Numbered from the stretch's first letter, positions 50,386 through 59,686 are shown. The stretch: 64,000 nt of DNA from CAWAPS01 sp963783945 (GCA_963783945.1 CAWAPS010000002.1:558001-622000), one strand, 5' to 3'. Numbers and translations are program-made. The notes: generated from the sequence alone by a model not told the origin.

Positions 50386-50745
50386 ATGACCGGGCCCCCG
50401 GAGCAGGGAGCCGAGGAGGAGCCCGACGTCCGCTTCACCTATGCCAACGAGCGCACATTCCTGGCGTGGAATCGTACTGCGCTGGCCCTTATTGCGACCG
50501 GTGTGGCCGCAACCCAGTTGCTGCCGAGGCTTCAGGTCGAGTGGGGACGGCGGTTGCTCGGACTCCCCCTGATCGCCCTCGGGGCGCTGGTCGCGGCCGA
50601 AAGCTTCAGGCACTGGCGGGCCAACGAACGGGCCATGCGAAGGGGGGAGCCCCTTCCGCGATCGCTCATGCCCGTAGTCCTCGCGGTCGGAGTCGTCGTG
50701 GTCGCCCTCATCGCGGTGGTGCTCGCCGCCCTCGGCACCCGTTGA
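50386..50745 (+). CDS. DUF202 (YidH-like) membrane protein
   Basis: A 119-residue protein with the DUF202 signature FTYANERTFLAWNRTALALIATGVAATQL near the N-terminus and two more hydrophobic segments (LGLPLIALGALVAA, MPVVLAVGVVVVALIAVVLAAL). Small, three-helix inner membrane protein of unknown role. Cotranscribed with a second DUF202 gene that starts five bases downstream. Confidence 0.92.
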   Translation: MTGPPEQGAEEEPDVRFTYANERTFLAWNRTALALIATGVAATQLLPRLQVEWGRRLLGLPLIALGALVAAESFRHWRANERAMRRGEPLPRSLMPVVLAVGVVVVALIAVVLAALGTR

Positions 50746-50749
50746 GGTC

Positions 50750-51079
50750 ATGGCCCGCCCATCGGAGGATCCGGCAGGGGGTTTGGCCCGCGAGCGCACG
50801 GTTCTGGCCTGGAACCGCTCCGGGCTGGCGGCCGTGGTCTGCATCGCAGTTCTATTACGCCATCTGACGCCGATACGGAGCACCGGGCAGGCCATAGCTC
50901 TTGGGCTGATAGCGGCGTCAGCCATCATGTGGGCCGCGGCCCTCCTGGCTCTCAGTCTGGCCGCCGGCGACCGGGATCCCAGCGCCCTAGGGGGGCCGCG
51001 GGTTTTCTTGGTGATGACCGTGGCCACCCTGATATTGGCCCTCGTGGGGTTCCTGCTGGCTGTGTTCGCGCCGCCTTGA
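50750..51079 (+). CDS. DUF202 membrane protein, second copy
   Basis: A 109-residue DUF202 protein: ARERTVLAWNRSGLAAVVCIAVLLRHL, then GLIAASAIMWAAALLALSLAAG and VFLVMTVATLILALVGFLLAVFA. The pair of different DUF202 proteins in tandem is a common bacterial arrangement, and they probably form a complex. Function unknown. Confidence 0.92.
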   Translation: MARPSEDPAGGLARERTVLAWNRSGLAAVVCIAVLLRHLTPIRSTGQAIALGLIAASAIMWAAALLALSLAAGDRDPSALGGPRVFLVMTVATLILALVGFLLAVFAPP

Positions 51080-51126
51080 AACTGTAACCGGTCGGCACGA
51101 ACTATCGTGTCTGTCCAACCTCTTTG

Positions 51127-52275
51127 ATGGTCTTCGATGAGCGGGTGGTTGCGAGGGCCACGGGTGGTGTTGATAGCATCCCGTCAACTCGACCACTCGG
51201 AGCGTTGCCTGTGTCTCCCATCAGTCTCGGAGGATGGAAGTTGTGGGCAGGAGCCGGGGCGGTGGCCCTCATCGGTGGGGTCATTGGCGGGGTAATTGTC
51301 GATAACACCGGGTCCAGCGGGACGAGCCAGGCCGCGGGATGTGTGGTGACCACGGTTGCCAATAACGTCCTGCCCTCGGTGGTCACCATCAGCGCCGTGG
51401 GGAAGACCGGAGGGGGAACCGGCTCCGGGGAGGTAATACGGTCCGACGGTTACATCCTCACCAACAACCATGTGATCGCGGTTGCCGCCAACGGTGGAAA
51501 GGTGGAGGTCACGTTCAACAATGACGAGTCGGCGCCAGCGACAATTGTCGGTCGGGATCCCCAGACCGACTTGGCCGTCCTGCAGGTAACTTCGGTGAAA
51601 GCGCCGAAGGTCATCGCCATAGGCTCGTCGAGCACTCTCAAGGTCGGGCAACCGGTCGTCGCTCTGGGGGCGCCTCTCGCCCTGTCGAGCACCGTGACCA
51701 GCGGGATCGTCAGCGCGCTTGGCCGCAACGTCGAGGTGCCTTCCGAAGGCGACCGCTCGGCCCTGCTGGTCGACGCGGTGCAGACCGACGCCGCGATCAA
51801 TCCCGGCAACAGTGGGGGCGCCCTCGTCAATTGCTCCGGCGACCTCGTAGGAGTGCCCAGCGCGGGCGCTACCGTGCCCACGTCCTCGGGGGAATCCAGC
51901 GGCGGCAGTATCGGCATCGGGTTTGCCATTCCGGTCGACCTGGCGATCACCGTGGCCAATGAGATCATCAGCACCGGTACCGTCACCCACTCCTATTTCG
52001 GGATGGCGGTGGCCCCCATTCCTCCCGCAGTGGCATCCAAGGAAGGGATACCGGAAGGGCTGCTGGTAGCTCAGGTCGCACCCGGCGGTCCCGCCGCTCA
52101 AGCCGGCCTCCAGGCCGATGACATCATTACCGAGATCAACGGGGAGGCGGCGCGTAGCGTCGATCAGGTCGCGGCCATAACCCTGACGATGAAGGCGGGC
52201 GACACAGTGAAGATCAACTACTACCGCGAGGGGCAGACGCACTCGACAACGGTGACGCTCGGCCCCCAGCCGTAG
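51127..52275 (+). CDS. S1C serine protease, HtrA/DegP-like
   Basis: A 382-residue membrane-anchored protease. The anchor is at about 36-58. The trypsin-like domain has His115 (LTNNHVI), Asp148 (DPQTDLAVLQV) and Ser219 (NPGNSGGALVN), followed by a C-terminal PDZ domain (GLLVAQVAPGGPAAQAGLQADDIITEINGEAARSVDQV). Short linker and one PDZ match actinobacterial PepD/HtrA envelope quality-control proteases. The ATG at 51127 is used; a TTG one codon upstream is possible. It is next to DUF202 genes and a lipoprotein, an envelope-stress neighbourhood. Confidence 0.93.
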   Translation: MVFDERVVARATGGVDSIPSTRPLGALPVSPISLGGWKLWAGAGAVALIGGVIGGVIVDNTGSSGTSQAAGCVVTTVANNVLPSVVTISAVGKTGGGTGSGEVIRSDGYILTNNHVIAVAANGGKVEVTFNNDESAPATIVGRDPQTDLAVLQVTSVKAPKVIAIGSSSTLKVGQPVVALGAPLALSSTVTSGIVSALGRNVEVPSEGDRSALLVDAVQTDAAINPGNSGGALVNCSGDLVGVPSAGATVPTSSGESSGGSIGIGFAIPVDLAITVANEIISTGTVTHSYFGMAVAPIPPAVASKEGIPEGLLVAQVAPGGPAAQAGLQADDIITEINGEAARSVDQVAAITLTMKAGDTVKINYYREGQTHSTTVTLGPQP

Positions 52276-52285
52276 ATGCTTCGAG

Positions 52286-53143
52286 TCAGGCGCGAGCTGG
52301 CGGTCTGACCAGAAACTCGAGTTGGGCCAGCGCGTTGTCCACATCGGATCGGCGAGCCCTGGTGACGGCGTCCGCCTGTACCAGTTGCTCGGTCGTAGGC
52401 GGGACGGCGCCGTCGCGCAGAAGGCGATCCGAGTCCAGGGCGAAGAACAAGCCTCGTAGGGTCTCTGCTGTTGTCGTAGCGGCGCGGCCGCCCTCCTCGG
52501 TGGGAGCACTGACGCTTGATCGCTCCAGGGCCTGGGCCGCCTGCTCGACCTGGTCTCGGACCGCCTGCCAGTGAGCGGGATCTGGAATATCCTGCCCCGA
52601 GCGGGGAAGAAGGTTTAGCGCCAGTAGTGCCGCGTCGAGGGCACTCTCGCTGTCCCGGCGCCACGCTTGCTGGGCCCGAACCCGGTTGTTCCGCTGAATC
52701 AGCAGGATCACGCCGATGATGATCGCGGCGGCCAGAATGATTCCCGCGATTATCCACCCCCATGGCGTCGAGCTCGAGCTGTTGGTGGTGCCCGGCACCG
52801 TCGTCGAGGTGGTAGACGACGAGGTCGTCGTACTCGACTCGGTGGTCGTCGTGGCAGTGGTGGGAGTGGTCGTCGGTTCGGTTGGCGGAGTGGTGGTAGG
52901 CGTCGTGGGCGCCTCGGTCGGCGTCGTGGTCAGCTCGGACGTCGGCGGCGCAGCAGTGGTCGCTGTTGACCCGGGATTCGTCGTCGGATCGGTGGCGACG
53001 AGAACAATGTTCGACACAGGGGAGGGGGCAGCAGCCAACGACGGCAGCGAAGCGCGGACCGTGGTGCCGCTACAGCCAGCCCCTACGGCGGCCAGGATGA
53101 CCACAGCTGCTCCGGCGCCGAGCCACCTGAGGCGGACGGTCAT
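52286..53143 (-). CDS. Lipoprotein with Thr-rich linker, second membrane helix and helical domain
   Basis: A 285-residue protein of odd topology. A signal with lipobox VGAGCSG would tether the N-terminus outside; a Thr/Ser/Pro linker of about 100 residues follows, then a membrane helix (WIIAGIILAAAIIIGVILLI, about 127-148), then a basic RNNRVRAQQAW and a helical domain of about 120 residues with no recognisable motif. It would span the membrane and place the C-terminal domain inside. Similar unnamed proteins occur in Actinobacteria. Convergent with the HtrA-like gene. Confidence 0.72.
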   Translation of the reverse strand: MTVRLRWLGAGAAVVILAAVGAGCSGTTVRASLPSLAAAPSPVSNIVLVATDPTTNPGSTATTAAPPTSELTTTPTEAPTTPTTTPPTEPTTTPTTATTTTESSTTTSSSTTSTTVPGTTNSSSSTPWGWIIAGIILAAAIIIGVILLIQRNNRVRAQQAWRRDSESALDAALLALNLLPRSGQDIPDPAHWQAVRDQVEQAAQALERSSVSAPTEEGGRAATTTAETLRGLFFALDSDRLLRDGAVPPTTEQLVQADAVTRARRSDVDNALAQLEFLVRPPARA

Positions 53144-53504
53144 GCGTCCGGCGTCCTTTTCACGTCTTCCAACAGGCGCTCCCTTGTCGCGGCCTCGGAC
53201 CTTTTCTCGGTGTTGTGGACCTCTAGATCACGGTGTTCGTCAATCTAGTGGGCGACCATGGGGCGCCCGTGGGACCGTCTGCCCATGCTCACCCAGGCTC
53301 GACAGGTTGCGTCCAAACCACAGGAAGATGAACCCCGTCTGAACACCGCGTGTACTCGACCAGATCCCCAGGATGTCCCCAAGGTTGTCCTCTTCCCGTG
53401 AAGCCGATGTTCCTGCACAATCGATCCCGATCCCCTCCAGGACCAACAGAAGGAGGCACCTTGAGGGACCCGGAACCAAGCGCCACCCCTTGGTATGAAC
53501 CGAT
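53144..53504. other. Intergenic gap of 361 bases, no gene supported
   Basis: Divergent space before the PhoU-like gene. Short reading frames are present on both strands but lack ribosome sites or protein-like patterns. No clear palindrome found. Confidence 0.45.
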
Positions 53505-54191
53505 GTGCGGACAGGACTCGTGCAAGCGTTGGACCCGGTGACGGCCAGCACCGGCACACGGACGCCCTGCGCTCTGAGGGTGGATCTGGAACGGCTGGAC
53601 CAGTCGGTCCTTCAGATGTTCTCCCTCGTACGCCAGGCGTTGGACGGGGCTACCCAGGTGTTTCTCACACCAGACCGCGCTGCCGCCCGCGCCCTGGTAG
53701 TCCGCGATGAGTTGATCGATGCCCTCCATCGCGACGTCGAGCACGACGTATGGAACGAGCTCATCAGTCCCAACCCCGACGACACCGAGCGCCAGCGGCA
53801 CCTCCTGCTCATCCTCTGCGTGCTGCCCGAGCTGGAGCGAAGCGGAGACCTGGCCGAGCACATCGCTTCGCACGCCACCCAGGGCCTGGCCACGTGGCTC
53901 ACACCGAGGGCGCGCAGCCTGGTTGCTCAGATGGGCGAGGTTGGAAGTGAGATGTGGGACATGGCCGCCGAGGCCTACGCCCGTCGCGATGCCGCAGCTG
54001 CCGCAGTTCTTCGCTCACGCGATGACGAGATCGACGATCTTCACGTCAGCTTGACCGCAGAGCTGGCCGCGGGAGGCATATCGATTCCGGTTGCCATAGA
54101 GATGGGTCTGGTGGCCCGTTACTTCGAGCGACTCGGCGATCATGCGGTCAACGTCACCCGCCGCTTGACCCGCCTCGGGGGTCCGGCGTGA
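53505..54191 (+). CDS. PhoU-like protein
   Basis: A 228-residue helical protein with two PhoU repeats: VRQALDGATQVFLTPDRAAARALVVRDELIDALHRDVEHDVW, then ILCVLPELERSGDLAEHIASHA, and VARYFERLGDHAVNVTRRL. The two ERxGDHxxNI-type motifs bind metal clusters in PhoU. It is probably a regulator of phosphate uptake or polyphosphate, but no pst genes are adjacent. The first 25 residues are atypical, so a later start (GTG at 53538) is possible. Confidence 0.9.
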   Translation: MRTGLVQALDPVTASTGTRTPCALRVDLERLDQSVLQMFSLVRQALDGATQVFLTPDRAAARALVVRDELIDALHRDVEHDVWNELISPNPDDTERQRHLLLILCVLPELERSGDLAEHIASHATQGLATWLTPRARSLVAQMGEVGSEMWDMAAEAYARRDAAAAAVLRSRDDEIDDLHVSLTAELAAGGISIPVAIEMGLVARYFERLGDHAVNVTRRLTRLGGPA

Positions 54192-54252
54192 CCGGGCCGC
54201 TGATCCCAGGAATTGGAGTTAACAGGAACCGAAGGCCCAGGAGGTGTCGGTA

Positions 54253-54441
54253 GTGGCGTGTTTTGCCGTGATGTTGTCTTCGAGACAGTCAACGCCCGAC
54301 GGGATCCTGCTCATGGTCGACGAACGTCGTGAGGCCATGGAGATCGCGTTCGAGTTGCAGCGCAAGGGCCATGCCGTCACCGTCCGGGAAGTAACCGGCA
54401 CGACCGGCCAGACCGGATTTCTAACTGAACGATCTTCGTGA
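54253..54441 (+). CDS. Small hypothetical protein
   Basis: A 62-residue protein with DGILLMVDERREAMEIAFELQRKGHAVTVREV, a beta-alpha-beta pattern. The GTG at 54253 has AGGAGG eight bases upstream, which decides the start over a GTG at 54244. It begins 60 bases after the PhoU-like gene. Not recognised. Confidence 0.55.
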   Translation: MACFAVMLSSRQSTPDGILLMVDERREAMEIAFELQRKGHAVTVREVTGTTGQTGFLTERSS

Positions 54442-54454
54442 CTTAATCGTTCGG

Positions 54455-54991
54455 TCAGTGAGCGGCTAGAGAGGTTTTTATCAGAGCTACGAGGACTCCG
54501 ACCGCGCAGGCGGCGGCGCCGTACGCCGCCGAGGCCACCCGGGATGTCCCAGTGTGGCGCGCCACCAGGTACCCGACCACGCCGACCAGAAGGGCCGGGA
54601 CATCGCCTGTGGTCTCCTGGGCGCGTACGTCAGAGAACAACAGCGGCGGCACGCTCGAGAGTGCGGCTACCAGCACTGCGCCGGCCAACTGGGCCAGTGC
54701 GATCTGATTGTCGTGGTAGGTGGGTCGCTCGCCTCTGAATGCCGGGGCGGCCAAGCGGAATGCGAACCAGTGGGCCAGCGCCAGCCCGACGGCTGTGCCC
54801 CAGACTATGGCGAGCAGCTGGGCACCTGACGCGCCGGTCACCCGGCCCCCTGAGCCATGGCTTTCGGGCAGGGCGGCCAGCTCCGCTATCTCGACCACCG
54901 AGACGTACAGGATCATGGTCGTGGCTTCGCGGAGCAGTTCGGTCCGATTCTCTCGCCAGGATGATGGACTCAAAATCGCTGGCCGGGGCAT
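54455..54991 (-). CDS. Conserved membrane protein, function unknown
   Basis: A 178-residue protein with four hydrophobic segments: TTMILYVSVVEIAELAAL, LLAIVWGTAVGLALAHWFAFRL, LAGAVLVAALSSVPPLLF and ALLVGVVGYLVA plus VASAAYGAAACAVGVLVAL. The RENRTELLREATTMILYV and LAHWFAFRLA patterns look like an uncharacterised actinobacterial family. No neighbours in the same operon. Confidence 0.75.
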   Translation of the reverse strand: MPRPAILSPSSWRENRTELLREATTMILYVSVVEIAELAALPESHGSGGRVTGASGAQLLAIVWGTAVGLALAHWFAFRLAAPAFRGERPTYHDNQIALAQLAGAVLVAALSSVPPLLFSDVRAQETTGDVPALLVGVVGYLVARHTGTSRVASAAYGAAACAVGVLVALIKTSLAAH

Positions 54992-55066
54992 ACGGCGATC
55001 CTATTCCGAGGCCCTCGTACACCCGTCGCCGGCCGTCCGGCATGGACGCGAGCGAGGCGTGACCGG

Positions 55067-55732
55067 TCAGGATCCGGCGACCACCGGGGCGCAGCGTTCG
55101 CCCCCCGAACGGCGCTTCGGAGCGATCGATCGCCGGCCTTTCCGGCCTGGCGCCGACTCCGGAGGCTCGACGCCGTAGAATCGAGCCAGATCGGCAGGGG
55201 TGATGTGAGACGGGGTGGTGCGAAAGAGGGCGCCGGCGCGCTCCATGGCGCGAGCGACCACGCCTGAGCAGATCTCCTGACCCGGGATGTGAAAAGTGAA
55301 GCGTCCTCTGCTCACGGTCGTGCAGGCGATCCCAACGACGGACCACCAGCCATATCGCGTTCTCTGGTCAGCTGCCCACTCTGCGTACTCGACGATGCGC
55401 CGGCGGACCTCGTCGGTGGCCTGAACGTTGACCACGTGGTAGTCGGACCGCAGGTACTTGCCCGCAGGCGAACGGGTCACCCCTTTGGAGCTGATCGCCT
55501 CGACCACCTCGCCGCAACGGGACACGACCAGGGAGGTGTGGTCCCAATAGGCGAAGCGTCTCTCGTCACCTCGCGCTGCGTGGCGCTGGGCCCATTGGAT
55601 CAGCCGGTTGTGCCAGCCCTCGCTGTGAATGATCAGGAAGTCGCCCGGGGTCCAGGCCGAAGGTTCTTCTCCTGGCGGGTAGTGGCTGCTCAGCCCGACT
55701 GTGTGGGCGGCGACGGGAGGGATGCGTGGCAC
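55067..55732 (-). CDS. Permuted NlpC/P60 (YiiX-like) papain-fold protein
   Basis: A 221-residue protein. PGDFLIIHSEGW starts the domain, WDHTSLVVSRCGEVVEAISSKGVTR holds His65 and Glu78, and GQEICSGVVARAMERAG holds the likely nucleophile Cys155. This order (His before Cys) is that of the circularly permuted NlpC/P60 group of YiiX/YebB-like proteins. Substrates may be amide bonds of cell-wall peptides or lipids. The C-terminus is basic and disordered. No signal peptide visible. It is 74 bases upstream of a P450 on the same strand's 3' side. Confidence 0.78.
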   Translation of the reverse strand: MPRIPPVAAHTVGLSSHYPPGEEPSAWTPGDFLIIHSEGWHNRLIQWAQRHAARGDERRFAYWDHTSLVVSRCGEVVEAISSKGVTRSPAGKYLRSDYHVVNVQATDEVRRRIVEYAEWAADQRTRYGWWSVVGIACTTVSRGRFTFHIPGQEICSGVVARAMERAGALFRTTPSHITPADLARFYGVEPPESAPGRKGRRSIAPKRRSGGERCAPVVAGS

Positions 55733-55840
55733 TTGCAGGTTCCTCGGTTCAAGACACGGGCGCAGCGGGTCTATCCGCTGGCACCATTGCCGCGATGTTC
55801 CACGCGGAGAGGATCGACCTGGAGATTCCGGCCCCGCGCG

Positions 55841-57175
55841 TCATCGCTTCTGCACCACCATGGGCAAGCCATTCTTCGGTCGCAGTGTGATCGAAGGTTG
55901 CGGGATCACTTCCGGCCCGGGAGCCAGCCGAAGGCTGACTCGCTGGAGGATCGTGGCCAGCACCAGGATGGTCTCGATGGTCGCGAACGAGTTGCCGATA
56001 CAGTACCGCGGCCCTCCGCCGAACGGGATATAGGAGTACTTCGGAAGCGTGTCGGAGAGCGACCCGGCCCAGCGCTCCGGTATGAATTCGTCAGGATGGT
56101 CGAAGAACCTCTGGTCCCGGTGCAGGACCCACTGGGAGATGATCACCAGGGTCCCGCGGCGGATGTGATGCCCACCCAGGTCGCAGTCGATCGTCGCCTT
56201 CCGGTCGAATCCCCACGAGGGCGGAAAGAGACGGAACGACTCCTTTACCACCATTGCGGTGTACGGCAGAGCCGGCAGGTCGCTGGCACCCGGGGTCCGC
56301 CCACCCAGCCGGACAGAGAGCTCTTCGAGCAGGCGGGCCTCTACCTCCGGATGCTTGGAGATCAGGTACCACGCCCATGAAAGACCGGCGGCCACTGGCT
56401 CGTGTCCGCCCGTGAACAGCGCCATCGCCTCGTCACGAATCTGTCGATCGCTCATGATCGAGCTGTCGCGGGCCTGGGCCTCGAGCAGGACGTCGAGCAC
56501 GTCGCCCCGGGACTTTCCGCTGGCCCGCCGCTCGTTGACGAACCGGTAGAGGATGTCGTCGAGCTGGCGTATCACCTTGGCCAACCGCACGTTGGCCGGC
56601 GTCGGCACCCAGTGCGGCGGGGGCACGAGCATTTCGAGCCGAGACTCGAAGTTGTCCATTACGACCTGAAGAGCTCGGGCCACGATTTCGATGTCGGTGT
56701 GAACGTCCGCGCCGAACAGGGTGCGAGAGACGTTCTCCAGGGCGACGGTGACCATGTCGTTGTGGGTATCGCGCACTTCTCCGTCCGCCCACCCGTCGAC
56801 GGCTCGCTCCGCGGATTCGGCCATCACCGCACACCAGTGCTTGGCGTGCTCACGATGGAAGGCGGGCTGTATGAGCCGCCGCTCGTGGCTCCACAGGCGT
56901 CCCTCGCTGGTGAACAGGCCCAGTCCCAGGAGAGAACCGCTCAGGCGGGGCAGGAAATGCCGGGTGTAGTGGCGGTTGGTCTCGGCCAGCACCTGACCGA
57001 TGAGCTCGGGGGAGTTGACAAGCACGGCGCGTTGGGGGCCGAGACGGAACCTGACAAAGTCGCCGTGGTCGCGTGCCAGCTGGGTGAGGAATTCCAGGGA
57101 GTCGCGCCGGAACTCGGGAAGGTGGCCGTAGACCGGCCGGCTGTTTGGGGCCTCCACGGCCAGAACGCTGCTCAT
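55841..57175 (-). CDS. Cytochrome P450, CYP102/4-like, with Glu-Pro in the I-helix
   Basis: A 444-residue P450 of the longer, eukaryote-like class. Motifs: I-helix FTGGHEPVAAGLSWAW, K-helix KESFRLFPP, and heme loop FGGGPRYCIG with Cys392. The I-helix reads GHEPV where the common acid-alcohol pair is E-T; Pro replaces Thr. It is divergent from the acyl-ligase gene that starts the biosynthetic run at 57333, so it may oxidise the product of that pathway. ATG at 57175 with a GGAGGAGACG site. Soluble. Confidence 0.93.
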   Translation of the reverse strand: MSSVLAVEAPNSRPVYGHLPEFRRDSLEFLTQLARDHGDFVRFRLGPQRAVLVNSPELIGQVLAETNRHYTRHFLPRLSGSLLGLGLFTSEGRLWSHERRLIQPAFHREHAKHWCAVMAESAERAVDGWADGEVRDTHNDMVTVALENVSRTLFGADVHTDIEIVARALQVVMDNFESRLEMLVPPPHWVPTPANVRLAKVIRQLDDILYRFVNERRASGKSRGDVLDVLLEAQARDSSIMSDRQIRDEAMALFTGGHEPVAAGLSWAWYLISKHPEVEARLLEELSVRLGGRTPGASDLPALPYTAMVVKESFRLFPPSWGFDRKATIDCDLGGHHIRRGTLVIISQWVLHRDQRFFDHPDEFIPERWAGSLSDTLPKYSYIPFGGGPRYCIGNSFATIETILVLATILQRVSLRLAPGPEVIPQPSITLRPKNGLPMVVQKR

Positions 57176-57332
57176 CGTCTCCTCCTGGTGTCACTACGTG
57201 CGCCGCCTTTTAATGAGCATCCGGGGGGGCTCGTTTGGTACAGAAAGATTTGTCGGCTGGACGTATCTCGGCTCGACCGCTCCGCCCTCTACTTCGGCGT
57301 AAAGAGACGAGCGAAAGTGAGCCGGCCCGAAG

Positions 57333-59093
57333 ATGGACGACGCCACGCAGGCATCCGCCACTGGCACCCTGAGCGAGCAGGCGGATTTCCAAGCTGCGAT
57401 GACGAGAACTGAATGCTGGGCGATCGATCGATTTCTCGAGCACCTCCTGCACCGGACCTCGTCGTATTACTGCGCCCAGGTGGCGCTGGTCCAGAGGACT
57501 CCGGCCGGCTGGGCCGAGGTGACCTACCAGCAACTCGACGTCGCGGCGTTCGAGCTGGCCGGCCGTCTGCGAGGAGCCGGAGTGCAGCGCGCCGACCGCG
57601 TGGCAGTCGTGGCTGAGTCAGGCATCCCGTGGGTCGTGGCGTTCTTCGCCACCATCCTCGCCGGGGCCGTCGCGGTCCCGATCGATATCAAGCTGACGGT
57701 TGGTGAGACGCTCGGCATCCTGGACGACGCCGGGCCGGTTGCCATCGTCGCCTCCTCGTCATTGGAGAACCAGGCCGTGACTCTGGCCGGGGAGGCCGGC
57801 TCCGCCTGCACGGTGGTTGTCGTACCCGACGCAGCCGAGCTCTCGGCAGGGGCCACTCACGCCGCCGGGCGGGACCGGGCGACGACGGCCTTGTCGGCCT
57901 GGCAACCCCACGAGCCGGTGGTCATCGCCTACACGTCGGGAACATCGGGCGAGCCGAAAGGGGTCATGCTCTCCTTCGCCAACCTGATGGGCCAGGTCGA
58001 AGCACTCTCGAGGGCCCACCAGGTGAACGCTGACGACGTCTTCCTCTCGATACTGCCTCCCAACCACACCTTCGAACTGACCTGCGGTCTCCTGACCGTC
58101 CTGTACTCCGGCGCCCAGATCGTCTACCCCGGCTCATTGCTTCCCGAAGATGTCCTCGGGGCAGCACGGGAGCGCAAGGTGACCCACATGGTTGTCGTGC
58201 CGCTGTTCCTACGGCTGGTTCGCCGCCAGATCGAATCCGCGTTGAACCGCGCCCCCGCTCCCAGGAGGAAGGCCATGCAGGTCGCGGCCCGGGTGGCATC
58301 GCACCTGCCGTTGGTGAGCGCCCGGCGCAGGCTGTTCTCCCCGGTTCTGCGCCGGATCGGTCCGGAGCTCCGCTCCTTCTACGTCGGAGGCGCGCCGCTC
58401 GAGGCGGATGTCGCCGAGTTCTTCGAGCGCATCGGTGTCGAGGTCTTCCAGGGTTATGGCCTCACCGAGGCCAGCCCGGTCGTGACCATGAATTCGCCCC
58501 GAGCCAACCGGCTGGGCTCGGTCGGGCGACCCCTCCACGGCGTCGAGGTCCGGATCCTTTCCGACGCGCCCCAATCCGCTGTCGAGGGCGAAATCCTCGT
58601 GCGAGGCGGCAATGTGATGCTCGGCTACCACCGTAACCCCGACGCCAGCGCCGAGGTCATAGACCCCGAGGGCTGGCTTCACACCGGGGACATCGGTTTT
58701 GTCGACCCCGACGGGTTCCTCCACGTGAGCGGGCGGGCCAAGAACCTGATCGTGTTGCCGAACGGCAAGAACGTCCAACCCGAGGAGGTCGAAGCGGCCC
58801 TCGAGCGGAGCGGATCGATTCGCGAAGCCTGCGTGTTTGCCGGCGCAGGTGAGCACGGCCTTACCCAGGGCACCGAACAGGTCCATGCCGTCGTCGTCCC
58901 GTCCGACGCCGCCCTGGCGAGTGGCCTGAGCGAGCCGGAGACCATCGAACACGTGGAAGACGAGGCTCGCCGGGCCGCGGCCGGACTGGCCTCGTTCAAG
59001 CGTCCCGCCCGGGTCACGGTTTCTCTGGAAGAGCTTCCTAAGACGACGACCCGCAAGGTGCGACGGAGCGTCGTCGCCGCCATGTACCGCTGA
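57333..59093 (+). CDS. AMP-dependent acyl-CoA/acyl-carrier ligase
   Basis: A 586-residue ANL-superfamily enzyme that activates a carboxylic acid as acyl-AMP and transfers it to CoA or a carrier thiol. YTSGTSGEPKGVMLS is the ATP-phosphate loop, YGLTEASPVVT the second core, GWLHTGDIGFVDPDGFLHVSGRAKNLIV the hinge Asp and loop, and KTTTRKVRR holds the C-terminal catalytic Lys region. Length and the insert before LRSFYVGGAPLE fit long-chain fatty-acid ligases. It begins the biosynthetic run; its AMP and PPi products would suit the kinase-pyrophosphatase fusion at 26235. First gene; 32 bases to the next. Confidence 0.93.
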   Translation: MDDATQASATGTLSEQADFQAAMTRTECWAIDRFLEHLLHRTSSYYCAQVALVQRTPAGWAEVTYQQLDVAAFELAGRLRGAGVQRADRVAVVAESGIPWVVAFFATILAGAVAVPIDIKLTVGETLGILDDAGPVAIVASSSLENQAVTLAGEAGSACTVVVVPDAAELSAGATHAAGRDRATTALSAWQPHEPVVIAYTSGTSGEPKGVMLSFANLMGQVEALSRAHQVNADDVFLSILPPNHTFELTCGLLTVLYSGAQIVYPGSLLPEDVLGAARERKVTHMVVVPLFLRLVRRQIESALNRAPAPRRKAMQVAARVASHLPLVSARRRLFSPVLRRIGPELRSFYVGGAPLEADVAEFFERIGVEVFQGYGLTEASPVVTMNSPRANRLGSVGRPLHGVEVRILSDAPQSAVEGEILVRGGNVMLGYHRNPDASAEVIDPEGWLHTGDIGFVDPDGFLHVSGRAKNLIVLPNGKNVQPEEVEAALERSGSIREACVFAGAGEHGLTQGTEQVHAVVVPSDAALASGLSEPETIEHVEDEARRAAAGLASFKRPARVTVSLEELPKTTTRKVRRSVVAAMYR

Positions 59094-59125
59094 CTCAATC
59101 CACAACTCGAGACGAGAGGATCACC

Positions 59126-59686
59126 ATGAACCGTGACGTCGCGCTGCTGGTCCTGCTGGACTTCGCCACCATAGGCATGCTCCCGAAGCTCTTCTTTCGG
59201 CGGGGCAAGTTCAATGCCCGGTGGATGGCCACGGCGTCGCCGTACGCCGGCGCCAGTACTTTTGTCATCCTGGCGCTGGCCGGTGTGCTCCACCCGTGGT
59301 TTGGCAATGAGCCGGCTCTCACGACAGGAGCGGTCGTTGCCAGCGCGGCCTCTCTGTCGCTGATCTGGCTGACCGTGGGAACCCACCGAATCCCGCTGGC
59401 GCTGTGGCATCAGTCCGACGACGCCCCCCAGGAGATAGTGACCTGGGGGCCGTACTCCCGCATCCGTCACCCCTTCTACAGCTCGTTTGTGCTGGCCTTG
59501 CTGGCGGGGTTACTCGTAGCGCCAGGCTGGGGCACCGTGGCGATGCTCCTGCTCGGCGTCTCTGCCCTGACCCTCACCGCCCGCAGAGAGGAGCGACGCC
59601 TGCTCTCGTCGTCGCTGGGCGACATCTATCGGGACTACATGCGATCGACCGGCCGCTTCCTGCCAGCCGTCGGGAGGATGCAATGA
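59126..59686 (+). CDS. Isoprenylcysteine methyltransferase-like membrane protein
   Basis: A 186-residue membrane protein of the ICMT/PEMT superfamily. Four or five hydrophobic segments are followed by the SAM-binding signature TWGPYSRIRHPFYSSFV and REERRLLSSSLGDIYRDYMRSTGRFLP. Bacterial members methylate carboxylates or other groups on lipophilic molecules. In this cluster it could methyl-esterify or O-methylate a lipid-like product in the membrane. Its TGA overlaps the next ATG (ATGA, 59683-59686). Confidence 0.88.
   Translation: MNRDVALLVLLDFATIGMLPKLFFRRGKFNARWMATASPYAGASTFVILALAGVLHPWFGNEPALTTGAVVASAASLSLIWLTVGTHRIPLALWHQSDDAPQEIVTWGPYSRIRHPFYSSFVLALLAGLLVAPGWGTVAMLLLGVSALTLTARREERRLLSSSLGDIYRDYMRSTGRFLPAVGRMQ

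Noticed and set aside
51184..52509. 441-codon frame opposite the HtrA-like gene
   Set aside because: It is antisense to a gene with an intact catalytic triad, has low-complexity His/Arg/Gly composition and no known motifs; a high-GC shadow.
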